DNA of 64,000 bases from Iningainema tapete BLCC-T55 (GCF_014698965.1 NZ_JACXAE010000063.1:54788-118787), one strand, 5' to 3'; positions 54,295 through 63,817 are shown, counted from the stretch's first letter. Notes: generated from the sequence alone by a model not told the origin. A program made the numbers and translations.

Positions 54295-54921
54295 ATGAGC
54301 GATCAAAATCCCTACGAAAAACTTGGGGTGTCAGAAGATGCCAGCTTTGAGGAAATTCAAGATGTCCGTAATCGTCTAATGGAACAGTACAGCAGCGATC
54401 CCAGGCGTCTAGAGGTGATTGAAGCAGCATACGATGCAATTCTAATGGAGCGCTTAAGAATGCGCCAAGAAGGAAAAATCAAAGTTCCTGAACGCATTCG
54501 CTTCCCAGAGCGTTTAGTCAACCCACCACCAAAAGAAAATCCTCTTCCTAGCCAGCAAACTCCAGCATGGCTGCAACGAATTTTAGATCAGCCAACGCCA
54601 GCAGAAGTACTTCTGGCAGGAGCTTGGTATTTGGGCTTGAGTGCTATAAGTCTATTTTATCAGGCAGGTAGCGAACAAGTTTTGCAACTAGTATTAGTGG
54701 TAGGAGTGGGAATTAGCATATACTTTATTAATCGCAAAGAAGGTAAATTTGGCAGAGCCGTTCTGTTTACTTTAAGTGGTTTAGTCTTGGGGTTAATTGC
54801 GGGAGGATTAATTGGTAGTTGGCTTATACCATCGATACAGCTTACTTATCTCAGTGCAAATCAGTTTGCCACAGTAGTAACTTTTGTATTGTTATGGCTG
54901 ATCAATAGCTTTTTGCGTTAA
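54295..54921 (+). CDS. CPP1-like membrane protein with J-like N-terminus (DUF3353)
   Basis: A 208-residue protein. Residues 1-60 are a J-domain-like helical unit (QNPYEKLGVSEDASFEEIQDVRNRLMEQYSSDPRRLEVIEAAYDAILMERL) lacking the HPD motif. After a proline-rich linker come three hydrophobic helices (about 103-122, 130-147, 160-208). This is the CPP1/DUF3353 family; plant CPP1 is a chaperone-like protein that stabilises protochlorophyllide oxidoreductase in light. The role in cyanobacteria is presumed similar but unproven. The ATG follows the divergent gap. Confidence 0.87.
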   Translation: MSDQNPYEKLGVSEDASFEEIQDVRNRLMEQYSSDPRRLEVIEAAYDAILMERLRMRQEGKIKVPERIRFPERLVNPPPKENPLPSQQTPAWLQRILDQPTPAEVLLAGAWYLGLSAISLFYQAGSEQVLQLVLVVGVGISIYFINRKEGKFGRAVLFTLSGLVLGLIAGGLIGSWLIPSIQLTYLSANQFATVVTFVLLWLINSFLR

Positions 54922-54926
54922 GCTAG

Positions 54927-54959
54927 TTGCTAATGGCTATTGGTTGAAACCATTAGCAA
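54927..54959. terminator. hairpin between CPP1-like and HAD genes
   Basis: A perfect 10-bp inverted repeat TTGCTAATGG (54927-54936) / CCATTAGCAA (54950-54959), 5 bp past the CPP1-like stop and before the convergent HAD gene. A bidirectional terminator is likely. Confidence 0.7.
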
Positions 54960-54972
54960 TCAGCTTGGTTAT

Positions 54973-55668
54973 TTATTGGGCTGCCTTTGAGCGCTCTAAA
55001 ACTAAGTCAACAGCAGTACTTAAATCCTTAACAATAAAGTTGGGGTGATAAAGTTCCAATTGTGAGCGATCGCGAATACCACACTCCACAGCAATCATCT
55101 TAATATCTTGTTTTTGCGCTGAAATAATATCGGCTTCTGTGTCTCCTACCATCCAAGTATCTATCGCAGGTGGTAATTCTGTCATAGCTCGTGCCATTAA
55201 TAAAGGTTTATCATCAGTATCACGTGTTTTCACGTAGTCATTACTCAAACAGTAGCAGCGATTTTCTGGGAAGAATTTGGCTAAGTCGAATTTCTTGAAG
55301 GCGTAGTCTAACTCTCGCACTCGCCTCATAGTCATTACTGCTAAGTCAATACCAGCTTGTTGAATTTTAGACAGCGCATCCACAGCCCTTGGGGCAAGAC
55401 AATCATACTGGAAATATGGATCAGTATGTACGGTCTTCTTTCGTAAAGAGGCAAATTCATTTGCTTGAGCTTCATCTAAACCAGAATTTACCGCAATTTG
55501 TTTTTCCGGAACACGTAAACGCTTCATCTGCCAAAATTCATCCTTAGGTAGTTGTTTTACCTGTTGATTTACGGTTCTGGTTTTTTCTAGGCAAATTTGA
55601 TAGACGCGATAGTATCTTTCAGAGACATCAACAATCGGACCGTCAAAATCTGTAATAAGTCTTATCAT
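54973..55668 (-). CDS. HAD-family hydrolase
   Basis: A 231-residue haloacid-dehalogenase-fold phosphatase. Motif I is LITDFDGPIVDVSERYY (the usual DxDxT is DFDGPI, with the nucleophile Asp and the acid/base Asp). The helical cap is at about 18-90, motif II is DLAVMTMRR (Thr), and motif IV is TWMVGDTEADIISAQ (Asp-Asp). It resembles phosphoglycolate-phosphatase-like HADs acting on small phosphorylated metabolites. The substrate is unknown. It is followed on the same strand by a repeat and hppD's end upstream. Confidence 0.87.
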   Translation of the reverse strand: MIRLITDFDGPIVDVSERYYRVYQICLEKTRTVNQQVKQLPKDEFWQMKRLRVPEKQIAVNSGLDEAQANEFASLRKKTVHTDPYFQYDCLAPRAVDALSKIQQAGIDLAVMTMRRVRELDYAFKKFDLAKFFPENRCYCLSNDYVKTRDTDDKPLLMARAMTELPPAIDTWMVGDTEADIISAQKQDIKMIAVECGIRDRSQLELYHPNFIVKDLSTAVDLVLERSKAAQ

Positions 55669-55724
55669 TTATTTTTGAATCTTTATAATGCTTCTCACTT
55701 ACATCATATAATCTCTTGGTTTCT

Positions 55725-55753
55725 GGGGAGACGCTCCGGCGGAGCGTCTCTAC
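55725..55753. repeat. GAGACGCTCC...GGAGCGTCTC palindrome, copy 7
   Basis: A 29-bp inverted repeat; the GTAG at its right end supplies the TAG stop of the minus-strand hppD gene (55750-55752). Arm changes (T to C, A to G) are matched on both sides. Confidence 0.85.
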
Positions 55754-56913
55754 GACGTATGAATCTCGTTTCCTGTGTCTTTCAGGCTACCTCTTTTGAT
55801 TTGTTCTCTTTCAATTGCTTCAAATAAAGCGCGAAAGTTTCCTTCGCCAAAACCTTTGGCTTGGGAAATACGTTCAATGAATTCAAAGAAAAATGTTGGT
55901 TTACCAAAAATTGGTTGAGTGAAAATTTGTAGTAGTAGAGGGGTATTTATTTTGTCGTCAGGGGTTTCTTCGTTCCAGTCTACTAAAATCTCGGCTTGTG
56001 CGATCGCTTGAAGTTGTTGTGAGGTGATGGGAAATCTGTTTCGCCTTTTCAAATCAGTGTAGTAGCTTTTAGGCACGCTTAGTAATGATAAACCATTTTG
56101 ACGAAGTTGAGCGATCGTCTTGACAAGATTCGGTGTGCGCAAAGCTATATGCTGAATACCAGATCCATTATTTACATCTAAAAACTCTTGAATCTGGGAA
56201 TTGGCAGAAGTTGGTTCATTGATGGGCAATTGTATGCTGCCATTGGGCGAAACTAATACTTGGCTATACAAGCCTGAGCGATCTGTTTTAATTTTAAACT
56301 TTTGTTGACGGCTAAAACCAAGAACTTTCTCATACCAAGCCACAGCCGACTCTAATTCACCTGCTTCTACATTAAGTACAATGTGATCTATGCCACTAAA
56401 AAAAGAGGAAGGCAAAGGAGAATTAGAGTTTCCACTTTCTTCCTCCTCCCAACTCCCCTGCTCCCCAACTCCTCTGTTCCCCTGCTCTCCTGTTCTTTTT
56501 TCTACCAACGTATGTGTCAAAGAACCCCAAGCAGCAATTTTTGCCCATTTAATGTACGTATTACCATATTGGTGTTGTTCGATGGGTTTAATAACTCTGG
56601 TATTATGTGCTAAAGCTTGTGCGATCGCAGCTTCCACATCTTCCACAGCAAAAGCGACATCTGCTACACCAGGCGGGTGCTGACGCAGAAATTTTGCCAC
56701 TGGGCTTGTCTGTGACAGAGGTGAAGATAGTAAAAAGTATACAGAACCATTTTTCAATATCTCTGTACTGGCATGGCTTCCCCATTCTTGTGATTTTTGA
56801 GAGGTAAGGGAGATGCGCTCATACGATAGCGCTTCAAAACCTAGATGGCGTACAAACCAATCGCGCCACAGTTGGGCATCTTCAACATAGAAGTGAACGT
56901 GATCAATTTGCAT
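55750..56913 (-). CDS. hppD: 4-hydroxyphenylpyruvate dioxygenase
   Basis: HppD converts 4-hydroxyphenylpyruvate to homogentisate, a precursor of tocopherols in cyanobacteria. The roughly 387-residue protein holds two VOC-fold halves. Iron ligands fit: first His in the C-terminal half at SGIDHIVLNVE, second His in GSGIQHIALRT, Glu near the C-terminus in KPTFFFEFIER. ATG at 56913 (MQIDHVHFYVED) is preferred over the ATG at 56931. Between the halves (about residues 147-175) lies a repeat-derived low-complexity insert (GEQGNRGVGEQGSWEEEE). The stop codon comes from a palindromic repeat. Confidence 0.92.
   Translation of the reverse strand: MQIDHVHFYVEDAQLWRDWFVRHLGFEALSYERISLTSQKSQEWGSHASTEILKNGSVYFLLSSPLSQTSPVAKFLRQHPPGVADVAFAVEDVEAAIAQALAHNTRVIKPIEQHQYGNTYIKWAKIAAWGSLTHTLVEKRTGEQGNRGVGEQGSWEEEESGNSNSPLPSSFFSGIDHIVLNVEAGELESAVAWYEKVLGFSRQQKFKIKTDRSGLYSQVLVSPNGSIQLPINEPTSANSQIQEFLDVNNGSGIQHIALRTPNLVKTIAQLRQNGLSLLSVPKSYYTDLKRRNRFPITSQQLQAIAQAEILVDWNEETPDDKINTPLLLQIFTQPIFGKPTFFFEFIERISQAKGFGEGNFRALFEAIEREQIKRGSLKDTGNEIHTS
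56441..56497. repeat. repeat DNA inserted in frame in hppD
   Basis: CTCCCCAACTCC/CTGTTCCCCTGC-type pyrimidine repeats encode GEQGNRGVGEQGSW on the minus strand. The unit resembles the run at 45826-45894 between smtA and hemL and is of a type common between genes in Nostocales. Confidence 0.75.
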
Positions 56914-57022
56914 AAGCTTAGAAAATCCCAAATTACAGCCCTACATCTGTAAATTTTGCCTTTTTTCCTGGATTTTCTGGTCATTCCCCAGCAAGAATCT
57001 ACTTTAGGAAATAGATAATGGG

Positions 57023-57042
57023 CTATTGACTAAAGTCAATAG
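57023..57042. repeat. short hairpin
   Basis: CTATTGAC (57023-57030) pairs with GTCAATAG (57035-57042) in the gap between the DUF2442 gene and hppD, both minus strand. It could terminate transcription after DUF2442. Confidence 0.5.
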
Positions 57043-57147
57043 TCGATCCCAAAAAACCGACATAAGGATTGTAATCCCTGCTTGAGCCAACAGACAAACT
57101 TTTTGCCATTCATCTCAGGCAATTAGTAACGCACCATCAAATCCTCC

Positions 57148-57420
57148 CTACAAGGCAACGCTGCGATCTTCTTTTACCACCATTATCCCATTTTTCCAAA
57201 GTTCATACTCACTGAGATCAATATCCTCATTCCACACAATTTCATACCCCCCGTTTTCCACTTTGAATTTCTTAAAAAATGCAGGTTGATTCAGAGGCGC
57301 AAACCGGGGATCTTCGAAAAGATGAATAATATTATATTTCTTAACTTCTTGATTAGTAAATTCAATCATCACAGTATGATCTTCAATCGCTTTTGCCTGA
57401 TAAATTCGAGGGTATTTCAT
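57148..57420 (-). CDS. DUF2442 family protein
   Basis: A 90-residue protein with the DUF2442 pattern: PRIYQAKAIEDHTVMIEFTNQEVKKYNIIHLFEDPRFAPLNQPAFFKKFKVENGGYEIVWNEDIDLSEYELWKNG. The closing ELWKNG is characteristic. Such genes are often next to toxin or DUF4160 genes, but here it lies 26 bp after the NYN-LOTUS gene on the same strand, so they may be co-transcribed. Function unknown. Confidence 0.87.
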   Translation of the reverse strand: MKYPRIYQAKAIEDHTVMIEFTNQEVKKYNIIHLFEDPRFAPLNQPAFFKKFKVENGGYEIVWNEDIDLSEYELWKNGIMVVKEDRSVAL

Positions 57421-57446
57421 ATTTTTTTACTCTTGAAGGCTTAAAT

Positions 57447-58766
57447 TTACGCAGTCTTTAGCGCAACAGTAGTGCCAGCGCCTGTTTTTTGAAGTTGGAA
57501 AGAACTACATTCTGAAGCCAAAAAAGTTTGTAAGTTCCGGTTCAAACCCAATTTTTTTAGTAATTTAGTAATTCCTTCTCCGTATTTTTGGTTAAATTTA
57601 GAACTTATATTTTCTAATGGAATATAGCTATTTGTATTTTTACTTGCTAATTCACTGATAATCTTAACTATTACCTGTTCCAAGTCTGCTTTAGTGTTGA
57701 TTTCTTGTTTCTGAACAGAACTATTATTCTCTGTCTCTTTCACCTGATGCATTTTGAACAAGGCTACATAAGTTTCTGTGTCTTCTGGTAAATGGTGTAC
57801 GGCAATTTCATGTTCATTAATAAAAATATCTTTAATTGTCTTACCTGGCAGGTGAAAAGATACAACTTCATCTAAGGAAAAACTAGTATTTTTGTAATAG
57901 ATATTTGATATTTGAGATAGTTTAATCCACTGATTTGCCGTGCGGGTTTCTTCTGCTTTCATTATACTTTTAATTTCCGAGATAAATTTTTTGATGGAAG
58001 GTGGATTAAATAGGAAATGAGTTGGCATTTCACTATGACTATTCAATATCTTTAGATTCTGTCCTTGCTTACTAACTCGATATACTATTAACCCATTTTT
58101 TTGTAAATGATTACACAGGTTAGTCATTACTGTATCTGATGAACACACTAAAACCTCCTTGGCTTTTGGATAATACTCATGAATTGAAGAGCCAAATGCA
58201 ATCATTTTGCCATCTGCATTATCTTTGCCAGCAGGAACATGAATTAACTCATAACCACGCCGATGAAAATCTACATCTAGTTTACCCAGACTACGCCAAT
58301 TGGCAAAGGCAATTTTAACTTGAATTGGACAAGTACAAACTTTTGTTAAAAACTTTTCCGTTTCCGTGTTAATTTGTAAGTTTTCTGCATCTAATAGTAA
58401 AATTGCTATCGATTTTAAGTTATCTACAATAACAGAGCTATTTATTTCAGGTTTTCTAGGATTAAGTTGACGAATTTTTTCCAGTAGTCCTATTAATATT
58501 TCAGACTCAGATGATTCAGGAATTAGCACTGTCAGGAACCTTTGCAACTGCTGAACTAATGCTTCCCAATCTTGAGTTGAACTAAGTACTTCTGTTAACT
58601 TATTTGTCAAACTCGATTGATAGTGCTCGCTACGCCAATCTACATTTCTGTACTTTTCTAGCAATAATTCTCGCTGCTGCTGTTGTATAACAATCATTGC
58701 TTGGCAAACATGAGAACTGATTTGATTTAACAAGGCAGAATCATAGGTAGTTAGCAGATTATTCAT
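57447..58766 (-). CDS. NYN-domain (PIN-like) putative RNase with C-terminal LOTUS/OST-HTH-like domain
   Basis: A 439-residue protein. Residues about 1-105 are helical with no known domain. Residues about 113-250 are an NYN domain: SIAILLLDAENLQ carries the first acidic residue and EVLVCSSDTVMTNLCNHLQKNGL the later Asp, as in NYN/PIN RNases. Residues about 355-435 (LEQVIVKIISELASKNTNSYIPLENISSKFNQKYGEGITKLLKKLGLNRNLQTFLA) fit an OST-HTH/LOTUS RNA-binding domain. This pairing is known in bacteria and in eukaryotic MARF1. It likely acts on RNA. The LOTUS call is by pattern only. Confidence 0.75.
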   Translation of the reverse strand: MNNLLTTYDSALLNQISSHVCQAMIVIQQQQRELLLEKYRNVDWRSEHYQSSLTNKLTEVLSSTQDWEALVQQLQRFLTVLIPESSESEILIGLLEKIRQLNPRKPEINSSVIVDNLKSIAILLLDAENLQINTETEKFLTKVCTCPIQVKIAFANWRSLGKLDVDFHRRGYELIHVPAGKDNADGKMIAFGSSIHEYYPKAKEVLVCSSDTVMTNLCNHLQKNGLIVYRVSKQGQNLKILNSHSEMPTHFLFNPPSIKKFISEIKSIMKAEETRTANQWIKLSQISNIYYKNTSFSLDEVVSFHLPGKTIKDIFINEHEIAVHHLPEDTETYVALFKMHQVKETENNSSVQKQEINTKADLEQVIVKIISELASKNTNSYIPLENISSKFNQKYGEGITKLLKKLGLNRNLQTFLASECSSFQLQKTGAGTTVALKTA

Positions 58767-58842
58767 AGCTCAATTTGCACAAAAAGGCATACTAGCTCAG
58801 GTTATATTTGAGCCATCTACTACTTGATAACCGTGAAACTGC

Positions 58843-59583
58843 TTAATTAGACGGCTTTTGCTCAGATTGTTGTAGAGTCTCTTTTAATTGAGTTTGTAGC
58901 CAATTTTCAAATAGTTCATTTAACAGTCGTTGTCGCATGGCATCATCTAATTGAGCGGGAAGAAACTTTTCTAAGCGCACAATTACCATCCATTCTCCTA
59001 GACGAGTTGGTGGTATGAGTTGCCCTGGCTGACTGGATGAAAGGATGTTTGCCAAAGCTGGGTGAGGAATGCCTAACTCCATTGGACCTAGTATACCGCC
59101 TGTTTGACCTTCCGGACCTTGAGAATATTCCCGTGCCAAGTCGCTAAAGGATTGTTCACCTTCTTGTATACGGAAGTAAAGTTCTTGGGCTATGCCAACA
59201 TCGCCGACTCTAATTAAAGAATAGACTACTCGATCCAACTTTGCTTTACGTTGAATAAAGTAGCTTTCGAGTTTGTCTCCCCAAGTTATTTTCTTAAAGT
59301 TCTCTAGTTTAGCATTACGTGTCACTATATAATCAAGCTGTTCTCGTTCTAATCCACGGGTGTCTAACCATATTTTTAGGTCATCTTCTGTAGTTAGCTG
59401 ATTGTCTTGGTAGAACTGCTTATAGGCTTTCATTGTTTCTTCCTGTTCTAAAGGAATTTTCGCCGTAGCCTGTTCGATGATAATTTCTCTGACTAACTGA
59501 GGTAGTATTCCGTACTGCTTCAGTAGCGGAACAATTTTATCAGTAGTAATTGTGCGATCGCCAACTTGTAAAACTTCAGTCAT
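58843..59583 (-). CDS. peptidylprolyl isomerase (parvulin/SurA-like)
   Basis: A 246-residue protein without a clear signal peptide. The N-terminal half is a SurA-like helical chaperone domain (LLKQYGILPQLVREIIIEQATAKIPLEQEETMKAYKQFY). Residues about 115-210 form a parvulin domain (VGDVGIAQELYFRIQEGEQSFSDLAREYSQGPEGQTGGILGPMELG and PLANILSS...GEWMVIVRLEKF). Cyanobacteria often encode this form near secretion genes, but none is adjacent here. It would assist folding by proline isomerisation, in the cytosol unless exported by an unrecognised route. Confidence 0.88.
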   Translation of the reverse strand: MTEVLQVGDRTITTDKIVPLLKQYGILPQLVREIIIEQATAKIPLEQEETMKAYKQFYQDNQLTTEDDLKIWLDTRGLEREQLDYIVTRNAKLENFKKITWGDKLESYFIQRKAKLDRVVYSLIRVGDVGIAQELYFRIQEGEQSFSDLAREYSQGPEGQTGGILGPMELGIPHPALANILSSSQPGQLIPPTRLGEWMVIVRLEKFLPAQLDDAMRQRLLNELFENWLQTQLKETLQQSEQKPSN

Positions 59584-59700
59584 CTCCTCACATTTACTAA
59601 AAAAAGATGGGCATAGGGAGTGTTAAAGATAATTACAGCCTTATCGTATCACTCCGCTACCCCATCATAGCCTTTTAGGCAATACTACATGAAACCGAAA

Positions 59701-62061
59701 TTACACCAGAGTATTCTGTGCTAGCACATCACTACCGATGTTGAATGTAAAATTATCGTTGAAATTTAGACCACCGCTAGCAAAATCAACTCTATTGTAG
59801 TTGAGTCCGGCAAGACCTACACGGGGATCAACGTTAAGTGATTTTTCCAGTTCTAGGATGATGATTTCGTTGTTGTCGATTTCTGGGGGACGTCCCACAG
59901 AGAAGGGATAGTTGTTATCATTGGCTACCAAGATGTGTCTGTCATCAAGTACCAAGACATTCTCAATGGTTTGGAAGGGGAAGTTGAAGACTGTGCTACC
60001 ATCTTGATTGAGGTCTTGTGGGTCTTTGATATCTAAGAGGTTTGCTACTTCCTCTTTAACCACAAACCCATCAGCATCTTTCTGGGACAAGTCTACTTTG
60101 AAGATTTTCTTGAATTGGGCGGCGTCTGCTTGTTCGTTATCACGCTCAATTACTAAGTATTCATTGTCATTGACTACGGTAAAATCGCCAATCGCATAGC
60201 TGGAGTTTTCCAAACGGTAGTATCCAACTAAGCCTTGATACTCTTGGGTTGGGATATCAAATTTATGAATGCGCAGGGCATTAGCGGGATCGCCAAGAAC
60301 AGATCCTTCTAACAAGGGATACAATGTGTTTTTGTCGGGACTAATTGCAAGTCCTTCAAAACCTCTAGAACCACCAAGGTTAGAGAAAGCATTACCTGCT
60401 AGAACATCTGGGTTTTGCGGAGAGCGTACAAAACTTCCCGCTATTTGTTCGCGCACTTGGAATCCTGTACCAGGGAAGTCGCTGAAGTAACCATCTACTC
60501 CCAAACCAATAAATTGTCTGTACTCTAGTTGTGGATTTCCGTTGTAATCTGCCGCTAGGTAGAGATTTTCATTGCGGAAGGTGTAAGGATGTACTAGTAA
60601 CCCAGCAGCGTGAGCATCTTGAACTAGGGTTGTAGGAGGTGTTGTGAATCTGTCAGCGTCGTTAACTACTCCATCCCCATTAATATCATCTGCTCGACCA
60701 TCACCATCATTGTCAACACCTCTAACTGATACTATCATCCGCTTCCAAGGACCAATGCCATCAGCGTAAGTAGCTATTTCTGCTAAGCCTTCAGGTGTAC
60801 GCAAGTCTCCATAAGTACGAGTATCTCCACTCACTTCAAAGTCGTAGGGCTGATTTTCAATGAGTGTACCGTCAAGAGCAATGCCTTCGGCATCTAATAA
60901 TTGTACTAGTGGTACGTCAATTAGCGTGTTGAGCTCTTTCAGGTTGCTAACTTCAAAAGACTGAATGAATACGCGACTAGGATCGGTAAAATTATTTCTT
61001 ACTAGGGTTTCAACTAGTGGTTCTTCAAGAGATAAACCAATAGAATCGTGATAGGTGGGGTGTTTGGTTTCGGGGTAGATACCAATTTTGCGTCCTGTCT
61101 CCGCTTCTACTTGCTTGACGAGATTGATGATTTCGTCTAAGGTTGGGACTTCAAACAATCCGTTATATGATTGATCGCGGAAAGGAAGACGTTCTACTGC
61201 TCGTAGTGTTTTCAGTTCTTCTAAGGTGAAGCTTTCGGTAAACCAGCCTGTGATTGTTACTCCATCTACTACTCTGGTGGTTAAGCGATCAGCAAATTCT
61301 GGACGTAGATAAACGTCTGTGGTAGCTTCAACTAATGCCCCAGTTTGTGGATTGATGATGGCGATCGCGTTTTCGTGACGAGCAACTAGAACACCATCTT
61401 TAGTTAAAACTAAGTCTGGCTCAATGAAGTCAGCACCACGCTCAATCGCTAATTTGTATGCTTCTAATGTATGTTCGGGGCGCTCACCACTTGCACCCCG
61501 GTGTCCAATGACGATTGGGGGTTGCCCGTTGAGGGTGTTGAGTTTGAAGTAATTAGGGGTGGGAATTGGAGCATCTAACAATTTACCTGTGCTATCAAAG
61601 TGCAACAGGTAAGGACCAAATTCATCACCAATCCAGAATGTACCATCATTTGCTAATGCTAGAGATTCAATATCAAAATCTGCACCTGTTAATAAACGAT
61701 CTGGTGTACCTTGGTTGACAATTGAGAAAGGAACTTTTTGATCGGGATCTGATAGCTGAATGAAGCCTTGTGTTTCTACACTACCATCGCCTGCTTCGCT
61801 ACCACGAAAGTTGGGGTTTAAGCGTTGAATTCGTAGTAAAAAGTCAGCGCTGTTGTCTTTAGCACCAAAACCATTGTCAGAATTGAAATAAAAGCTGTTT
61901 CTACCTGCAAACTGAACTCCACTAAAGCCTTGTATAGGTTGACCTGGAAATGGAATTGTTCTTCCGTTGGTGTTACCTGTAATGAAGTTACCAGAAGCAG
62001 GACCATCAGCAAATGTATCGGCTGGTAGAACGGCAAATCCTTTGAGTGTTACGTTTGACAT
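59701..62061 (-). CDS. phytase-like esterase domain with a nested glycerophosphodiester phosphodiesterase
   Basis: 786 residues. Residues 1-175 and about 545-780 are two halves of an esterase-like phytase (PF13449-type) beta-propeller: [48 protein letters not shown], then [25 protein letters not shown] and [21 protein letters not shown]. Between them, residues about 182-530 are a GDPD domain ([47 protein letters not shown]) with both catalytic His. A Ca-binding EF-hand-like loop [19 protein letters not shown] lies near 450. It probably scavenges phosphate outside the cell, though no signal peptide is seen. Confidence 0.9.
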   Translation of the reverse strand: MSNVTLKGFAVLPADTFADGPASGNFITGNTNGRTIPFPGQPIQGFSGVQFAGRNSFYFNSDNGFGAKDNSADFLLRIQRLNPNFRGSEAGDGSVETQGFIQLSDPDQKVPFSIVNQGTPDRLLTGADFDIESLALANDGTFWIGDEFGPYLLHFDSTGKLLDAPIPTPNYFKLNTLNGQPPIVIGHRGASGERPEHTLEAYKLAIERGADFIEPDLVLTKDGVLVARHENAIAIINPQTGALVEATTDVYLRPEFADRLTTRVVDGVTITGWFTESFTLEELKTLRAVERLPFRDQSYNGLFEVPTLDEIINLVKQVEAETGRKIGIYPETKHPTYHDSIGLSLEEPLVETLVRNNFTDPSRVFIQSFEVSNLKELNTLIDVPLVQLLDAEGIALDGTLIENQPYDFEVSGDTRTYGDLRTPEGLAEIATYADGIGPWKRMIVSVRGVDNDGDGRADDINGDGVVNDADRFTTPPTTLVQDAHAAGLLVHPYTFRNENLYLAADYNGNPQLEYRQFIGLGVDGYFSDFPGTGFQVREQIAGSFVRSPQNPDVLAGNAFSNLGGSRGFEGLAISPDKNTLYPLLEGSVLGDPANALRIHKFDIPTQEYQGLVGYYRLENSSYAIGDFTVVNDNEYLVIERDNEQADAAQFKKIFKVDLSQKDADGFVVKEEVANLLDIKDPQDLNQDGSTVFNFPFQTIENVLVLDDRHILVANDNNYPFSVGRPPEIDNNEIIILELEKSLNVDPRVGLAGLNYNRVDFASGGLNFNDNFTFNIGSDVLAQNTLV

Positions 62062-62456
62062 ATTTTTCCCTGATTTGGAACACGCACAATTTTTGTTCTA
62101 TTGCTCAGTAATGCACTCTGATGAATTAATAAAATTAAAGTTTCAGCAACCTTTTTTTCACTAAGCAAGAGCTATTGAGAGTATGCTTCAGATTGATACT
62201 ACATGAAGCTTTCTATACTTTCTGAAACTCTCACATTTAGGTTAAGAACAAGAAATATTTTGATTAAAAAGCAGTATTTTTTCTGAATTGATTATTAGTG
62301 ATTACAACATGATGAATACTGACTTACCTAAAGTTTATTAATCTTAAAATTTTTCTACATAAATAGTTTTTCAAATTTTGTTTAACAATTATGGAATTTT
62401 AAAAAGCTTTATGCTTATATAGCTAAATATAGGCAGAAGTAATTGACGGATTATTT
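62062..62456. other. AT-rich divergent promoter region
   Basis: 395 bp between the divergent phytase/GDPD and acsF genes. No repeat, RNA gene or ORF was recognised. Control elements of acsF probably lie here. Confidence 0.5.
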
Positions 62457-63527
62457 ATGGTTAAGTCTGTTAAACCTTCATCTGAGTTGCTCAGTGGCGC
62501 GAAAACGCCGACTCAGGAAACATTATTTACACCTCGGTTTTACACTACTGACTTTGATGCGATCGCGCATATGGATATTTCGGCGCATGAGCCGGAGTTG
62601 AGAGCTATTCTGGAGGAGTTAAGGGCTGACTATAATCGCCATCACTTTGTACGTGATGCAAAGTTTGAGAAATGTTGGGACAATATAGAAGCGGAAACCC
62701 GTATTGCCTTCATTGATTTCTTGGAACGTTCTTGTACTTCGGAGTTTTCTGGGTTTCTGCTATTTAAAGAGTTATCACGCCGACTGAAAAACCGTAATCC
62801 TGTATTAGCCGAAGCCTTCCATTTTATGGCGCGAGATGAAGCACGTCATGCTGGATTTCTCAATAAAGCAATGGCAGATTTTAATCTATCGCTGGATTTG
62901 GGCTATTTGACTAAAAACCGCACTTATACTTTCTTTCCACCAGAGTGGATTATCTACGCGGTGTACCTGTCGGAGAAGATAGGTTACTGGCGCTACATAA
63001 TAATGTATCGTTATTTAGAGTCGCATCCAGAGCAGCAATTTTATCCTCTGTTCCGCTACTTTGAGAGTTGGTGTCAGGACGAAAATCGGCATGGGGATTT
63101 TTTTAAGGCGTTACTAGAGTCTCAACCACGGTTGTGGAATAATTGGAAAGCACGGCTATGGGTACGTTTCTTTTTGCTGGCTGTGTTTGTGACTCATACT
63201 TTGACGGTATTTGAACGAGCAAAGTTTTATGAATCAATTGGCTTGGATGCACGGGAGTACAATACCCAAGTCATTCACAAGACTAATGAAACGGCTGCAC
63301 GGGCTTTTCCGGTGATTTTGAATACTTTCCACCCGCAGTTTTTCTCACGCCTAGAACAGTGTTCGGAGAATAATCTCAAAATAGCCCAGATTAATGGGAG
63401 CGATCGTCCTAGAATTGTGCGGTTTTGCCAAAAACTACCTTTGATACTGTCAACCGTTTGGCATTGTTTGCGGATTTACCTCATTAAACCGATTGATGCT
63501 CAATCTTTACGAGGAACAGTTTATTGA
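62457..63527 (+). CDS. acsF: Mg-protoporphyrin IX monomethyl ester (oxidative) cyclase
   Basis: AcsF (ChlE) forms ring E of chlorophyll from Mg-protoporphyrin monomethyl ester using oxygen and a di-iron site. The 356-residue protein has di-iron motifs SEFSGFLLFKELSRRL, ARDEARHAGFLNKAM (E128xxH131) and CQDENRHGDFFKALL. The opening TPRFYTTDFDAIAHMDISAHEPELRAILEELRADYNRHHF is diagnostic. The ATG gives the usual length. Use of the aerobic enzyme indicates an oxygenic phototroph. It lies upstream of the rRNA operon on the same strand but is separated from it by a dedicated rRNA promoter. Confidence 0.97.
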   Translation: MVKSVKPSSELLSGAKTPTQETLFTPRFYTTDFDAIAHMDISAHEPELRAILEELRADYNRHHFVRDAKFEKCWDNIEAETRIAFIDFLERSCTSEFSGFLLFKELSRRLKNRNPVLAEAFHFMARDEARHAGFLNKAMADFNLSLDLGYLTKNRTYTFFPPEWIIYAVYLSEKIGYWRYIIMYRYLESHPEQQFYPLFRYFESWCQDENRHGDFFKALLESQPRLWNNWKARLWVRFFLLAVFVTHTLTVFERAKFYESIGLDAREYNTQVIHKTNETAARAFPVILNTFHPQFFSRLEQCSENNLKIAQINGSDRPRIVRFCQKLPLILSTVWHCLRIYLIKPIDAQSLRGTVY

Positions 63528-63633
63528 ATGTAGTTAGAGTAGAGTCACTACCAAATATGTACGGTTAACTCTACAAGACAGGCGATCGTCGTACTGTTAT
63601 ATTTAGGCGGTGTTGAGTCAACAGACTTGAGCA

Positions 63634-63675
63634 CAACCGAACCGTGACAAATAAATAGTTTGAAAGTTGTTGTAC
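63634..63675 (+). repeat. upstream copy of an rRNA-leader direct repeat
   Basis: CAACCGAACCG, then AATAGTTTGAAAG, match the copy at 63818-63857 in the pre-16S leader with few changes; copies are 184 bp apart. This copy lies upstream of the main promoter, and a weak promoter-like stretch precedes it (about 63564-63604). Confidence 0.65.
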
Positions 63676-63763
63676 TAGATGCTTTTGAGCAGTTGGTATG
63701 TCGAGGGCAACTGAGAGTAAAGTTACCTAGAGGAAAAAAAATCAAAAATTTTTTCCAAACCCC

Positions 63764-63792
63764 TTGACACTTCGGTGAGGAATAGTTATCTT
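63764..63792 (+). promoter_or_regulatory. rRNA promoter (-35 TTGACA, -10 TATCTT)
   Basis: TTGACA (63764-63769), a 17-bp spacer and TATCTT (63787-63792) make a good sigma-70 promoter. Transcription would start near 63799, giving a leader of about 155 nt before 16S rRNA. Confidence 0.75.
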
Positions 63793-63817
63793 AGATAAGT
63801 GCCGACAAGAAAGACGG

